Shown piece after piece: positions 16,732-24,869 of a stretch of DNA of 64,000 nucleotides (its first letter is position 1; each line of letters starts with the position of its first letter). The DNA is taken from the NCBI GenBank assembly GCA_040756515.1, contig JBFLYW010000002.1:62001-126000 (forward strand), in the 5' to 3' direction. The notes below the pieces were generated by a model. The model was not told the DNA's origin and made no database searches. It worked only from the letters and a program-made list of their open reading frames with translations. This DNA comes from DSXH01 sp020724325 (GTDB lineage: Bacteria; Bacteroidota; Ignavibacteria; Ignavibacteriales; Melioribacteraceae). Both the position numbers and the translations under genes were made by a program.

Positions 16732-16752
16732 AAGCTCTCTAAAAGGGAGCTT
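16732..16752. terminator. Hairpin between capsid and cement genes
   Basis: AAGCTCTC and GGGAGCTT pair over 8 bp (one G-U) around TAAAA. No T-run follows, so it may be an mRNA-processing or partial terminator structure that tunes capsid versus downstream expression. Confidence 0.35.
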
Positions 16753-16781
16753 CAATAAAAAATAAAGTTTGGAGTAAAACC

Positions 16782-17201
16782 ATGTCAGTAAATCAACTTA
16801 ACTACAACGGCGAAGTAAAATTTGCAGATGATTACTTAGCCAAAGCGCAAAGCGTTCCTCAGAATACTTCAGCAAACGGAAACGGTGGAGTATTTGAAAA
16901 TCTTGGTCAAGCTCAGGGATCCATCGAAGTAGTTGCAAAGGTTAATACTCAGATTGGCTTAGCCGATACAAAGGTAGTGACCGTAAAGCTGCAGCACTCT
17001 GATGATAATTCCTCGTTCACTGATCTTGCTACTCTCTATACTAAAACTGCAAGCGGTGCTGAAACAATCCCTGCCGGGACAGAATTAGCTCGATATATCG
17101 TTCCTACCAATGCTAAAAGATATATCAAAGCAGTTCTTACAACTACTGATGCTGCAGGTACCGGTAAGGTAGATATCTACACAGTTTATCTCGCAAGATA
17201 A
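16782..17201 (+). CDS. Capsid cement/decoration protein (Bbp16-like)
   Basis: 139 aa, beta-rich. 'TVKLQHSDDNSSFTDLATLY' and 'PAGTELARYIVPTNAKRYIK' are characteristic of Bbp16-type cement proteins, which form trimers or dimers on the capsid surface. It directly follows the major capsid gene, with a ribosome site GGAG at 16771-16774. It is followed by a strong GC-rich hairpin. Confidence 0.8.
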   Translation: MSVNQLNYNGEVKFADDYLAKAQSVPQNTSANGNGGVFENLGQAQGSIEVVAKVNTQIGLADTKVVTVKLQHSDDNSSFTDLATLYTKTASGAETIPAGTELARYIVPTNAKRYIKAVLTTTDAAGTGKVDIYTVYLAR

Positions 17202-17211
17202 GAATTGATCG

Positions 17212-17231
17212 GGGGTTCGAATCCGAACCCC
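17212..17231 (+). terminator. GC-rich hairpin after cement gene
   Basis: GGGGTTCG-AATC-CGAACCCC, a perfect 8-bp stem, followed after 4 bases by TTTAAT. The likely role is attenuating or stabilising the abundant capsid/cement message. Confidence 0.5.
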
Positions 17232-17257
17232 AGGTTTAATAATTAAGCGGGGTATTC

Positions 17258-17590
17258 ATGTTTATATCAGTTGCGGAAATCAAACAGCGGTTAGGTATCT
17301 CAGCAGATGACAAGTCGAAGGATTCTTCCATTCAATCATTAATAGCTGAATTTGAAGACTTTGTCAAAACGGAATGTAACAATCAATTCAAAGATGAAAA
17401 CGGTAACCAGAAGTTTCCGAAATCATTTGTCACTGTCGCTGTTGAGTATGTGGGGAAAAACCTTGAACCAAAAAGAATGAAGGGAGTGCAATCTGAAAGC
17501 CTTGGAGATCATTCCATTTCTTTTACTGCAAATGCATTCTCAGCAACATCACAACAGATTCTGAATAAGTATCGAAAGGTGAAATGGTGA
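17258..17590 (+). CDS. Head-tail connector (gp6-like adaptor)
   Basis: 110 aa. Begins 'MFISVAEIKQRLGI' with a helical bundle that includes 'SLIAEFEDFVKTECN', matching the small phage gp6/gp15-type adaptors that dock below the portal. Order capsid-cement-adaptor-stopper agrees. Its stop overlaps the next gene. Confidence 0.75.
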   Translation: MFISVAEIKQRLGISADDKSKDSSIQSLIAEFEDFVKTECNNQFKDENGNQKFPKSFVTVAVEYVGKNLEPKRMKGVQSESLGDHSISFTANAFSATSQQILNKYRKVKW

Positions 17591-17907
17591 TCGAAGACTA
17601 TTACAACCAGGTGTTAGAATTGCATCGTGTGACTAAAGTGAATTTAGGCGGTGGAAGCTTTAAGGATCAATCGGCAAAAGTGAAAAATGTAAAAGGAAGA
17701 TTAAGACCATTGAATGGTAGTGAACGGTACATAGATCATCAAAAACAGAAAGAAGTGAATTACCGTCTTTATTGTGGATATGATTCGAGTATTGACGAGA
17801 AAGATATTTTAATCGATCCCGCGAATGATAACAGTTTTGAAATATCATTTATTAAAAATCCAATGCAGATGAATCAGCACTTGGAAATCGATCTCATTTT
17901 AAGTTGA
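17584..17907 (+). CDS. Head closure (stopper) protein
   Basis: 107 aa, beta-barrel-like: 'KGRLRPLNGSERYIDHQKQK', 'NYRLYCGYDSSIDEKDIL', 'ISFIKNP...HLEIDLIL'. This is the usual plan of SPP1 gp16 / phage head-tail joining proteins ('vkGrl.pl.g.e......k......h...i.y...i...d.i'). It follows the adaptor with a 7-base overlap. The expected next genes (gp10-like and tail completion) are displaced about 1.5 kb by the lysis genes. Confidence 0.72.
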   Translation: MVIEDYYNQVLELHRVTKVNLGGGSFKDQSAKVKNVKGRLRPLNGSERYIDHQKQKEVNYRLYCGYDSSIDEKDILIDPANDNSFEISFIKNPMQMNQHLEIDLILS

Positions 17908-17915
17908 GGGGCTTA

Positions 17916-18215
17916 ATGGAGAAAGCAAAACATACAATAATAAATTACTGGCAGATAATTGTTGCGATTGCCCTGGTCATTTTTAACGTGGGATATACAG
18001 TTAAAGCGCTTGAAGATAAACCATCAAAGGACGAAGTCAAAAAGGAAATTAAGACAGCTATTGATGAACATAAAAGCGAAACGAAGGATAATTATATCAA
18101 CATTAATCAAGTACCAGGTTTAACCGAACAATTAAATGCTATAAATGAGCAGTTGAAAAATCTGAACCAACGGTTCGACAAGTTTGAGGACAAATTTATT
18201 TACGGAAGGAAATAA
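17916..18215 (+). CDS. Small membrane protein with C-terminal coiled coil (lysis-associated)
   Basis: 99 aa from ATG 17916, preceded by GAGGGG. One membrane helix at about residues 13-33 ('IIVAIALVIFNVGYTV'), then a charged helix and a coiled coil 'LTEQLNAINEQLKNLNQRFD'. The layout recalls XhlA-like or antiholin-type lysis accessory proteins. It is the first gene of a four-gene lysis block (this gene, holin, endolysin, spanin). An exact role cannot be assigned. Confidence 0.6.
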   Translation: MEKAKHTIINYWQIIVAIALVIFNVGYTVKALEDKPSKDEVKKEIKTAIDEHKSETKDNYININQVPGLTEQLNAINEQLKNLNQRFDKFEDKFIYGRK

Positions 18216-18216
18216 T

Positions 18217-18498
18217 ATGATTGAATTTTTCAAAAACTCAGCACTTAAAACTATTGCGGTAGTAGCTTTCATTGCAATTATTCTCATCTACATCACTTTT
18301 AACTGGCTGATCGAATTATCTTCATTCTCGGTGGGTCTTGCCAAGGGAGTCCTTGGGATATTCATGTTCTGGATATTCGATAAGTACGCAGTTAAAGAGA
18401 TCGATACAATAAAAGAACTTAAGGAGAGGAACATTGCTTATGCGTTATTCCTTTTGGGTATGGCTATCATTATTGCTGCTGCTATCCTCAGCAGTTAG
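18217..18498 (+). CDS. Putative holin
   Basis: 93 aa from ATG 18217 (ribosome site GGAAGG). Three hydrophobic segments: about 11-32, 42-56 and 73-91, with short charged linkers and a Lys/Glu-rich cytoplasmic stretch (KYAVKEIDTIKELKERN). The size and topology of a class I-type holin fit, and it overlaps the exported endolysin gene. No sequence family is recognised, so the call is by topology and context. Confidence 0.6.
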   Translation: MIEFFKNSALKTIAVVAFIAIILIYITFNWLIELSSFSVGLAKGVLGIFMFWIFDKYAVKEIDTIKELKERNIAYALFLLGMAIIIAAAILSS

Positions 18499-18982
18499 CG
18501 GACAGAAACATTTACAAATAGCCGAATCGTTTGTTGGTATTACTGAAGCTACGGGGAAGAATGACGGTCCGGAAATTGAAATGTTTCTGAAATCGGTTGG
18601 GCGAAAGAGAGGGGATAGCTGGTGCTCAGCATTCGTTTCTTATTGTTTGACTGCAGCCGGCGTTAATGAACCGAAAATCAGATCTGGATTAGCACGGGAA
18701 TTTAAGAGAAGTAAATACATGATCCCGGCGACTGAAGTATTAAGAGGGACAAAGAGAATTCCACCTGGTTCGATCGTTGGTTGGGAAAAAGGGAATACAA
18801 TTTTTGGTCATATAGGATTTGTATTAACTGATTGGAAAAAACAGTACGGAACGACTATCGAAGGGAATACTTCATCTGGTAATAAAGGATCTCAATCGGA
18901 TGGTGATGGAGTGTATATCCGTTCAAGATCAATTCAGCCGGCAAATTATTTCAGAATTATGTGGTTTGTTCTGGTAAAATGA
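18440..18982 (+). CDS. Exported CHAP/NlpC-like endolysin
   Basis: 180 aa from ATG 18440 (GGAGAGG upstream), overlapping the holin by 59 bases. An N-terminal signal sequence ('WLSLLLLLSSAVSGQ', likely cleaved near residue 21) indicates Sec export. The catalytic domain is of the TIGR02594/CHAP cysteine-amidase type: 'GDSWCSAFVSYCL' with Cys62, 'FGHIGFVL' with His124, and 'TIEGNTSSG' for the third polar residue. It cleaves peptidoglycan. A signal-bearing endolysin could be held inactive until membrane depolarisation, with the holin setting the timing. Confidence 0.85.
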   Translation: MRYSFWVWLSLLLLLSSAVSGQKHLQIAESFVGITEATGKNDGPEIEMFLKSVGRKRGDSWCSAFVSYCLTAAGVNEPKIRSGLAREFKRSKYMIPATEVLRGTKRIPPGSIVGWEKGNTIFGHIGFVLTDWKKQYGTTIEGNTSSGNKGSQSDGDGVYIRSRSIQPANYFRIMWFVLVK

Positions 18983-19431
18983 AAATCCTCTTTTACATAT
19001 TGATCATATTCCTTCTGATAGGTTGCTCCTCATCAGAAACCATAATTAAAGACCGGAAAATTGAAATAACAATTCCTGCCCTTAAGGATTCTATCCCAGC
19101 TTCATATAAAGAATTTCCCAAACCGATTATTGATTCATTAGATATAATCTTTGAAACTCTTCCTGATTCTGCTCGAGTTGAAGGTCAAAAAGAAATTAGG
19201 ACTGAAAAAGGAAAAGTGAAGGTGAGTATAAAATACTATCCTAAGAAAAAATTTTTTGAGCTCGATATCCCTGAACACAAAGTTGATACAACTATTACAG
19301 ATACGACAAAGTTGGTTATTAAAAAAGAAACTACTACCGCTGAGAAGTTTGGCTATGGTACTCTTGGAATAATAATCTTTATCAGTTTAGTGGTATTGGT
19401 GTTTCTCGTTGTTAAGTTCAAGGTGTTCTAA
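18979..19431 (+). CDS. Unimolecular spanin (u-spanin) candidate
   Basis: 150 aa from ATG 18979, overlapping the endolysin stop (ATGA). The N-terminus is a lipoprotein signal with lipobox LIGC (Cys16), followed by a predicted beta-rich periplasmic part ('KVKVSIKYYPKKKFFELDIP'). The C-terminus is a single membrane helix (about residues 126-146, 'LGIIIFISLVVLVFLVV') and a short basic tail. A lipid-anchored outer-membrane end plus an inner-membrane helix in one chain is the defining topology of u-spanins such as T1 gp11. Position after endolysin supports outer-membrane disruption at lysis. Confidence 0.78.
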   Translation: MKILFYILIIFLLIGCSSSETIIKDRKIEITIPALKDSIPASYKEFPKPIIDSLDIIFETLPDSARVEGQKEIRTEKGKVKVSIKYYPKKKFFELDIPEHKVDTTITDTTKLVIKKETTTAEKFGYGTLGIIIFISLVVLVFLVVKFKVF

Positions 19432-19853
19432 TGCCCGAGAATCAGTGGTTTGATGATATCGTAGTTAATAATCTCAAGAAAAAGCTTACAGCTCGAATGG
19501 TTATTGCGTGTGAATTTACTACCGGAAATATGAAATTAATTACAGCCGGTCACGTTGGATCAGAATTAAAAGCAGTAGACAAAGGGCAATATCTTAACAG
19601 CTTCGTGCATGATGTCATTGAAGTGAATGGAGAGATAGTTGGTGTGGTAGCAAATACTGCAGGACATTCACCGTTCATTGAGTTTGGGACCGGACAATAT
19701 GCTGAGAGTGGAAATGGCAGACAAACTCCTTGGTTCTGGAAAGATGAAAATGATGTGTGGCATTTTACCAGGGGAATGAAACCAAGACCTATAATGAGAA
19801 TCGGATTTGACGAATCACAGAACGGAATTAAGCAGATCCTTGGAGCGGAATGA
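19431..19853 (+). CDS. HK97 gp10-like head-tail/tail completion protein
   Basis: 140 aa. 'NTAGHSPFIEFGTGQYAESG' followed by 'FTRGMKPRPIMRIGFD' is the classical signature of HK97 gp10-like proteins (Y..i.EfGT, then G..p.PFmrpA). It lies between the lysis block and the tail terminator, coupled to both by overlaps (TAATG and ATGATG). It resumes the morphogenesis order interrupted by the lysis genes. Confidence 0.82.
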   Translation: MPENQWFDDIVVNNLKKKLTARMVIACEFTTGNMKLITAGHVGSELKAVDKGQYLNSFVHDVIEVNGEIVGVVANTAGHSPFIEFGTGQYAESGNGRQTPWFWKDENDVWHFTRGMKPRPIMRIGFDESQNGIKQILGAE

Positions 19854-20266
19854 TGGACGCCGATTTGAGAAAAGCTATTTATGATTTTTTGACGACTGAG
19901 GTTGAAGGATTGCGTCCATATTCTAATGAAGCTGATCTGGGCAATGTTTTTTATCGTGAAATCCCGGAGGGATTATCAGAATCAATTGTTTGTGTATTTC
20001 AGGAGTTGACAGATCGTCCGGATGTTCGGGATAATAAAAATGTCAGGATTGAAAGTAAGTATTTGGAGTTTACCTACTATGCTCCAAATAGAAGCGATAT
20101 TGAAGACATTATTAAAAAACATAGATCTGCATTTGATGATTGTGAAAGTTCATTAAGCATTCCCGGTTATAAAGTGATCAGTGTCCGTTGGCAGGCAACC
20201 AGGGATAGTCTGTTTAATGAAACAGACCGGGCAATAGTAGAATACAAAATTCGTTTACAAAGATAA
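19850..20266 (+). CDS. Tail terminator/completion protein
   Basis: 138 aa. 'NVFYREIPEGLSESIVCVFQ' and 'YLEFTYYAPNRSDIEDIIKK' give the alternating strand/helix plan of the gp17/lambda U-like tail terminators that cap the tube. Two ATGs (19850 and 19853) are equivalent starts. Position immediately before the tube protein is diagnostic more than the sequence itself. Confidence 0.7.
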   Translation: MMDADLRKAIYDFLTTEVEGLRPYSNEADLGNVFYREIPEGLSESIVCVFQELTDRPDVRDNKNVRIESKYLEFTYYAPNRSDIEDIIKKHRSAFDDCESSLSIPGYKVISVRWQATRDSLFNETDRAIVEYKIRLQR

Positions 20267-20277
20267 GGAGAATAAAA

Positions 20278-20667
20278 ATGCCTCAATTATTTGACCATGG
20301 AGAATTATTAATCGATTCCGCTCCCATAGGAATCTTTGATATCTCAATGAATGTTGCTCATACCGAGCATGATGTAACTACTTTAAATACAACCGCCGGG
20401 GAAAGTGAATTTACTGGTGGAAAGCGGGTTGTCAGTTTTTCTTTCTCCCTTTATAAGGAAGCAAATACTGATGATTTGGTTTTGAATACATCAAAAGCAG
20501 CAACATTCAAGGTTAAAAATCCGGCTGGTGCATACAACAGCTATGCAGGGAATTTGATTCTTTTCTCAAAGGATTACGCAGGTAAAATTGATGGAGTGGA
20601 TGTGATGAAATATTCCGGAAAGATCACTGGTACATTCACCGAAGCTAAAGGAGCTGGCGGAGTTTAA
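20278..20667 (+). CDS. Major tail tube protein
   Basis: 129 aa, ribosome site AAGGAG. Beta-rich with 'HGELLIDSAPIGIFDISMNV', 'ESEFTGGKRVVSFSFSLYKE' and 'MKYSGKITGTFTEAKGAG', as in tail-tube folds that stack as hexameric rings. It sits between tail terminator and tail chaperone genes, the canonical place. Small for the class, with no Ig-like extension. Confidence 0.8.
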   Translation: MPQLFDHGELLIDSAPIGIFDISMNVAHTEHDVTTLNTTAGESEFTGGKRVVSFSFSLYKEANTDDLVLNTSKAATFKVKNPAGAYNSYAGNLILFSKDYAGKIDGVDVMKYSGKITGTFTEAKGAGGV

Positions 20668-21089
20668 TGCGATTATCTGAAAAGATAAAACTATTTGGGG
20701 AGGATCTATTCCTCTCCGAAAGAGATGCTTTTGATGTAAGCGTTCTTGAATCTTCATTGAAACGAATGAAAGGAACGGAATTTACAGCGTCATTATGTGC
20801 TGTTATTTATGATTCGGTTAAGCAAACCTGGATAAATAAGAAAAATCCTTTCATAAAATGGAGATACCGCAGAAAATATTCATTAAAAAAACTGATTAGG
20901 AATTTAAGTGAGCTTGAGATATTCTCTCTGGTTAAGAAACTATATGAGTTGGAAAAGCTTGATGATACCGAGCAATATCATTATTTGAGATATCGACTTG
21001 GCGAGATCTCGTTTGCAGAATATTTCTCAATCCTTAAAGAAAAAAAAAAGTACATAGAGGAATTAGCAGAACTCGAGCAAATGCTCTGA
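20667..21089 (+). CDS. Tail assembly chaperone, unshifted (G-like) form
   Basis: 140 aa, helical. Starts on the stop of the tube gene (TAATG). Near its 3' end, codons GAA AAA AAA AAG lie on a run of ten A (21040-21049), the likely slip site for a longer product. In lambda-type phages the short form and the fused form bind the tape measure and recruit tube subunits. No sequence family is needed for the call, which rests on position plus the frameshift geometry. Confidence 0.8.
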   Translation: MRLSEKIKLFGEDLFLSERDAFDVSVLESSLKRMKGTEFTASLCAVIYDSVKQTWINKKNPFIKWRYRRKYSLKKLIRNLSELEIFSLVKKLYELEKLDDTEQYHYLRYRLGEISFAEYFSILKEKKKYIEELAELEQML

Positions 21090-21292
21090 TCAGATATTTC
21101 AATAATATAAAATTTGGTGATGAAGAAGTTAGACCGCTAAGTGAGTACCGGGAATTAGTTGAAGAATCCATTGAAATTGCAAAACTATTAAGAGGCTCTG
21201 AATACAACATTGAAAATAGTGAAGATCAATTATCTGTTCATAGAAAGCGAATTGCCTATTTCCGTAAAAAGGGATTGTTAAAAAATGGCTGA
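20667..21292 (+). CDS. Tail assembly chaperone, -1 frameshift (GT-like) fusion form
   Basis: A -1 slip on the A-run at 21040-21049 leads into a second frame that has no stop from the slip site to TGA at 21290-21292. It adds about 80 residues, including 'FGDEEVRPLSEYRELVEESI'. This frame has no start codon of its own near its beginning and fills the gap to the tape-measure ATG (21285), overlapping it by 8 bases. This is the conserved architecture of siphophage G/GT chaperones. The exact slipped codon is inferred. Confidence 0.72.
21039..21050 (+). promoter_or_regulatory. Slippery A10 sequence for programmed -1 frameshift
   Basis: G followed by ten A and then G, in zero frame GAA AAA AAA AAG. 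The pairing A AAA AAG permits a -1 tandem slip. No obvious strong stem-loop directly follows. Confidence 0.65.
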
Positions 21293-23255
21293 CAACGCAG
21301 CTGAAAAACTTGGCGAAATATATGTACTGATCAAAACAAAAACTGATCAGTTAGAAAAAGAGGTGAAGGATCTCCGTTCAAAGATGGATAACCAAGCTGA
21401 AAGCATGGGAAAATCTTTTTCTCAGAAATTCACCAAATTTTTAGCACTTGCAGGAGCTGCAACGGTTGTAGCAAATTTCTTTAAGAGAGCAATTTCCGGC
21501 GCGATGGAAGCCGAAAAAGCCGAGGTATCATTAAGACAGCAATTAGGTTTTACATCTCAAGCTTTATTAGATCAAGCGGCAGCCCTTCAAAAACTAACAG
21601 TATATGAAGATGATTCAATTATAAGCGCCCAGGCTCGTATTGCTGCATTTACAAAAGATGAAGAACAGATTAAGAAATTAACCGAAGCAACCCTTGATCT
21701 TGCGTCTGCAAAAGGCATGGACCTGAATAATGCAGCCGATTTAATAGCCAAAAGTTTTGGTTCTTCAACTAATGCTTTGGCAAGATATGGAATCCAGGCC
21801 GAAGGAGTGGCAGGGTCGACTGATAGACTTAAACAAATTACAGAAGGGATCTCAAATCTATATGGTGGTATGGCCCAAGCTCAGGCAAAAACATTTTCCG
21901 GAAGATTAGAACAGATGAAGAATAGAATAACGGATATTGAGGAAGGAATCGGGAAAGCTCTATTACCGACTTTAGAAAAGTTAGTAGACGCATTAAGCGG
22001 AGTAGTTGAGGAAGGTGAAAAAGCTGATGGATTTTTTAAGGGTGTTGCTGTAGCAGGAAGAATTGTAGGATCAGTATTTATTGTTGTAAAAACCGTGCTT
22101 ATGCATATTGGAACACTTCTTGGAACTATCGGTGCATCACTCATTGCTGTTTTTACCGGTCAATTTGCAATCATCCCCGGAATTGTTAGCGAAGGTTTTA
22201 AAAAGATAACAACTAATGCCGAAAGTTTATTTAGTGACATTGGAAAACTATGGGAAGGTATTGCTGATAAAGTAACTTATGAAGAAGAAAGAAAAAATAA
22301 TCGGGTGAATCAATTAAATAGTGAATTGGCGTCAGAACTATCTTCAACCTATAAGTCATATTACGAAATAATCGAGAAATATTATGAAGACGTGAAATTC
22401 CTTGATGAAAATTACTTCAACTGGAAATCAGAACAATTAATACGTCAAGGTAAAGAAATGCAAGCCGCTGGATTGGGTGAGGTTGAAACTCAACAGTGGG
22501 TAAATATTCAATTGCAAAAATTGATGGAAGACAGGGAAAAGTTTTTTGAAGATGGGTTCTTGCCAACGATTACCAATGATTATGGGAAGGAGATTCTTGA
22601 TTGGGTTGAAAAAATTGAAGATGCTTTTCTTGAAGGAGAATTAAAAAGAGTTGATCTGCAGCAAAGACTTCGTGATGATATGATGAACACCGCTTCTCAA
22701 TTCGGTAACGAACTCGAAAGAGCATTTGGAAGAGCCGGGGATAAGTTTATTAATTATATAAACCAAGCATTACAAGCAGCTCTAAGAATTATGGATATTC
22801 TTGATAAAATGGGTAGTGGGGAAAAATCCGGTGCAAGTGGAGCACTTGGAATACTCACAAGTATAATAGGATTATTTGCACTTCATAAAGGAGGATCAGT
22901 AACAAACATTGGTGGAAATCTTTCTTATGCGCCACTGCCCAAAGCAGCTCGAGGAGGTTCTTTTATTGTTCCACCCGGTTTCCCAAATGATAGTGCCTTA
23001 GTAAGAGTTGAATCCGGAGAAACATTGCACGTGACACCAGCAAGACAAACGAGCAGTGGTTTTGATGTTGGTGGAATAATAAATGCTTTATCGCGGGTAG
23101 AGAATAAAATAGGTGCTCTTAATAGAAATCTAATCAAGAAAGAATTCAACGCAAACATATTCAACCCGATAGATGGAACAGTGTTGGTTAAACAAGTTAC
23201 TTCTCCTTCTCAAAATAGCCTTAAAAAAGCGGGAGTAAATCTTGAGAGCCTTTGA
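21285..23255 (+). CDS. Tape measure protein
   Basis: 656 aa. The coiled-coil N-terminus ('DQLEKEVKDLRSKMDNQAES') leads into a conserved tape-measure region with 'MEAEKAEVSLRQQLGFTSQA' and 'LTEATLDLASAKGMDLNNAA'. There are hydrophobic stretches around 255-290 and 525-540, and a glycine-rich C-terminus. Tape length sets tail length; at roughly 0.15 nm per residue this predicts a tail of about 100 nm. It follows the frameshifted chaperone, as in other siphophages. Confidence 0.87.
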   Translation: MADNAAEKLGEIYVLIKTKTDQLEKEVKDLRSKMDNQAESMGKSFSQKFTKFLALAGAATVVANFFKRAISGAMEAEKAEVSLRQQLGFTSQALLDQAAALQKLTVYEDDSIISAQARIAAFTKDEEQIKKLTEATLDLASAKGMDLNNAADLIAKSFGSSTNALARYGIQAEGVAGSTDRLKQITEGISNLYGGMAQAQAKTFSGRLEQMKNRITDIEEGIGKALLPTLEKLVDALSGVVEEGEKADGFFKGVAVAGRIVGSVFIVVKTVLMHIGTLLGTIGASLIAVFTGQFAIIPGIVSEGFKKITTNAESLFSDIGKLWEGIADKVTYEEERKNNRVNQLNSELASELSSTYKSYYEIIEKYYEDVKFLDENYFNWKSEQLIRQGKEMQAAGLGEVETQQWVNIQLQKLMEDREKFFEDGFLPTITNDYGKEILDWVEKIEDAFLEGELKRVDLQQRLRDDMMNTASQFGNELERAFGRAGDKFINYINQALQAALRIMDILDKMGSGEKSGASGALGILTSIIGLFALHKGGSVTNIGGNLSYAPLPKAARGGSFIVPPGFPNDSALVRVESGETLHVTPARQTSSGFDVGGIINALSRVENKIGALNRNLIKKEFNANIFNPIDGTVLVKQVTSPSQNSLKKAGVNLESL

Positions 23256-24444
23256 TTTACAAGGTTATATCGATAATGGGACAAATTCTGGTTATTGGAC
23301 CTCATTGGCATCGGCAGTAGCAAATGATATTGTAATTCCATGGTGGACGCGCAATGATAATGGTACCCCTACTGCAGAGGGTTTCAATCTTGAGCTGGTT
23401 GATACAATTGACTCGAACAAATTGCTTTATTTGAAACGTGTTAAATTTTACATTGATGGGACTCCTCGATTTTTAGGTGTGGTCGATATTGCTCAACCAC
23501 AAAAAAGCAAAAGAGTGTGGGAATACATAATTAAAAATGGATTCTATGAGTTAACAAAATATAAAATAGAATCCAATGCGCTTGCTTCCTTAGCTGATAC
23601 AAATGACCCTTATAAATTTCAACCGAATGATAGACAGTATTCTAATGTCTCGGTACCATGGTTGTTAGAAACATTGTTAGCAATAAAAAATTTACCTGTA
23701 GATGCTTCGGCGCTTTATACTGAAACATCAGATAATTTAGTTTTATTAAGCAGTCCTTATTATTACTATTTAAGGGATATAAAGATAGATCTGGCGATGT
23801 TGTATGCTCTTAACCAACAGGTTGCTGTATTCTTTACAACGATTGATTCCGATAACACACCGGGGTATAATTTTTCGCAAAATAAGATTACTGCATTCGA
23901 GTTATTCCAATTCTTATGCGGTGTCTTCTCAATAACAGTCAGATTTGGTATAACTGATAGTTTCCCGGACGGCGCTTACATTCTTGAGCGACGAGCTAAT
24001 GTGCAAACAATAGATGAGCGTTATGTTATTGGTCAAGGCGATGTTTGGACACACAAACAAAAATCAATAAAGGTTGAGGAACCGCTTTTCCCGGACTTTG
24101 AACAAAGAGCATCAAACCGAGCAAATTATCGCGGTTACACAATTACAAACGTTCAAAGCTGGGAAACAAGAAAGGGTAAAGGTCAAAGAATCAAATGGTA
24201 TGACAATCTTATTTTTCTTCTTCAGGACAAAACCGAAACCCCCGGTGTCACGCAAGATATGAATACTGATTTTTTGAAAATAAATCACCTGGAATATTCC
24301 CTCTATTTTAATGAAAATAGATATTCTGAGAATATTACAGAATTTGAGTGCCCGATCCAAAACAGTTTTTATAATGTAAAAGAACATTTTTTTTATCCAA
24401 GAAATGAAAGCTCAATAATTAAGCAGGGAGTTTTTGTCGCATGA
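23242..24444 (+). CDS. Tail tip / distal tail-type structural protein
   Basis: 400 aa, TTG start overlapping the tape measure by 14 bases. Beta-rich; opens 'RAFDLQGYIDNGTNSGYWTS' and has a 'VKFYIDGTPRFLGVVD' strand pair. Such 'wrapped' distal-tail or baseplate-hub proteins typically come directly after the tape measure. No protease or glycosidase motif is seen. The specific subfamily is not recognised. Confidence 0.6.
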   Translation: MRAFDLQGYIDNGTNSGYWTSLASAVANDIVIPWWTRNDNGTPTAEGFNLELVDTIDSNKLLYLKRVKFYIDGTPRFLGVVDIAQPQKSKRVWEYIIKNGFYELTKYKIESNALASLADTNDPYKFQPNDRQYSNVSVPWLLETLLAIKNLPVDASALYTETSDNLVLLSSPYYYYLRDIKIDLAMLYALNQQVAVFFTTIDSDNTPGYNFSQNKITAFELFQFLCGVFSITVRFGITDSFPDGAYILERRANVQTIDERYVIGQGDVWTHKQKSIKVEEPLFPDFEQRASNRANYRGYTITNVQSWETRKGKGQRIKWYDNLIFLLQDKTETPGVTQDMNTDFLKINHLEYSLYFNENRYSENITEFECPIQNSFYNVKEHFFYPRNESSIIKQGVFVA

Positions 24445-24869
24445 TCTTTGGTGTCCAGGCCCCTAAAATAGTTAGTGGTAGTACTACAGTGAATTTAGAT
24501 TATGCGGTTCTTGATCCTAAATTTTGTGTGGCTGACGTTGTTGAACATACTTCACCATTAAATGGGGATAAGACTTTCATTCTAAAGGGTGATTATGCTG
24601 AATTCAAATTAGAAATCTATTTGTTTCAATATGGTAACACTTCGGCTCGGAAAGCGAAGTTTTTAGAAATTTATGGGCTTAGAAAAGAATTGGTTGATTT
24701 TTACCCGCATAGAGATGGCGGAGCAATTAAAGACGAAGATGGAAACATTGTAAAGTTCGCAATCGTAGATTGTTTCCCTTACTATTTTCAAAACGAAGCC
24801 ACGCATGATGCACTTTTGATTTATTTGAAAAGCACAAAATATATTGATACAACAAAGAGTTTAGTATGA
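24441..24869 (+). CDS. Tail tip protein, first of a duplicated pair
   Basis: 142 aa. Begins 'MIFGVQAPKI' and shares with the next gene 'SPLNG', then 'F..GDYAEFKLE', then 'FYPH.D...IKD..GN', so the two are tandem paralogues. Beta-rich, with no known enzymatic motif. Likely a small baseplate/tail-tip subunit. Coupled by 4-base overlaps on both sides. Confidence 0.6.
   Translation: MIFGVQAPKIVSGSTTVNLDYAVLDPKFCVADVVEHTSPLNGDKTFILKGDYAEFKLEIYLFQYGNTSARKAKFLEIYGLRKELVDFYPHRDGGAIKDEDGNIVKFAIVDCFPYYFQNEATHDALLIYLKSTKYIDTTKSLV

Noticed and set aside
17211..17232. tRNA T-arm because of GTTCGAATCC
   Set aside because: The hairpin is an 8-bp stem with a 4-base loop and no cloverleaf around it.
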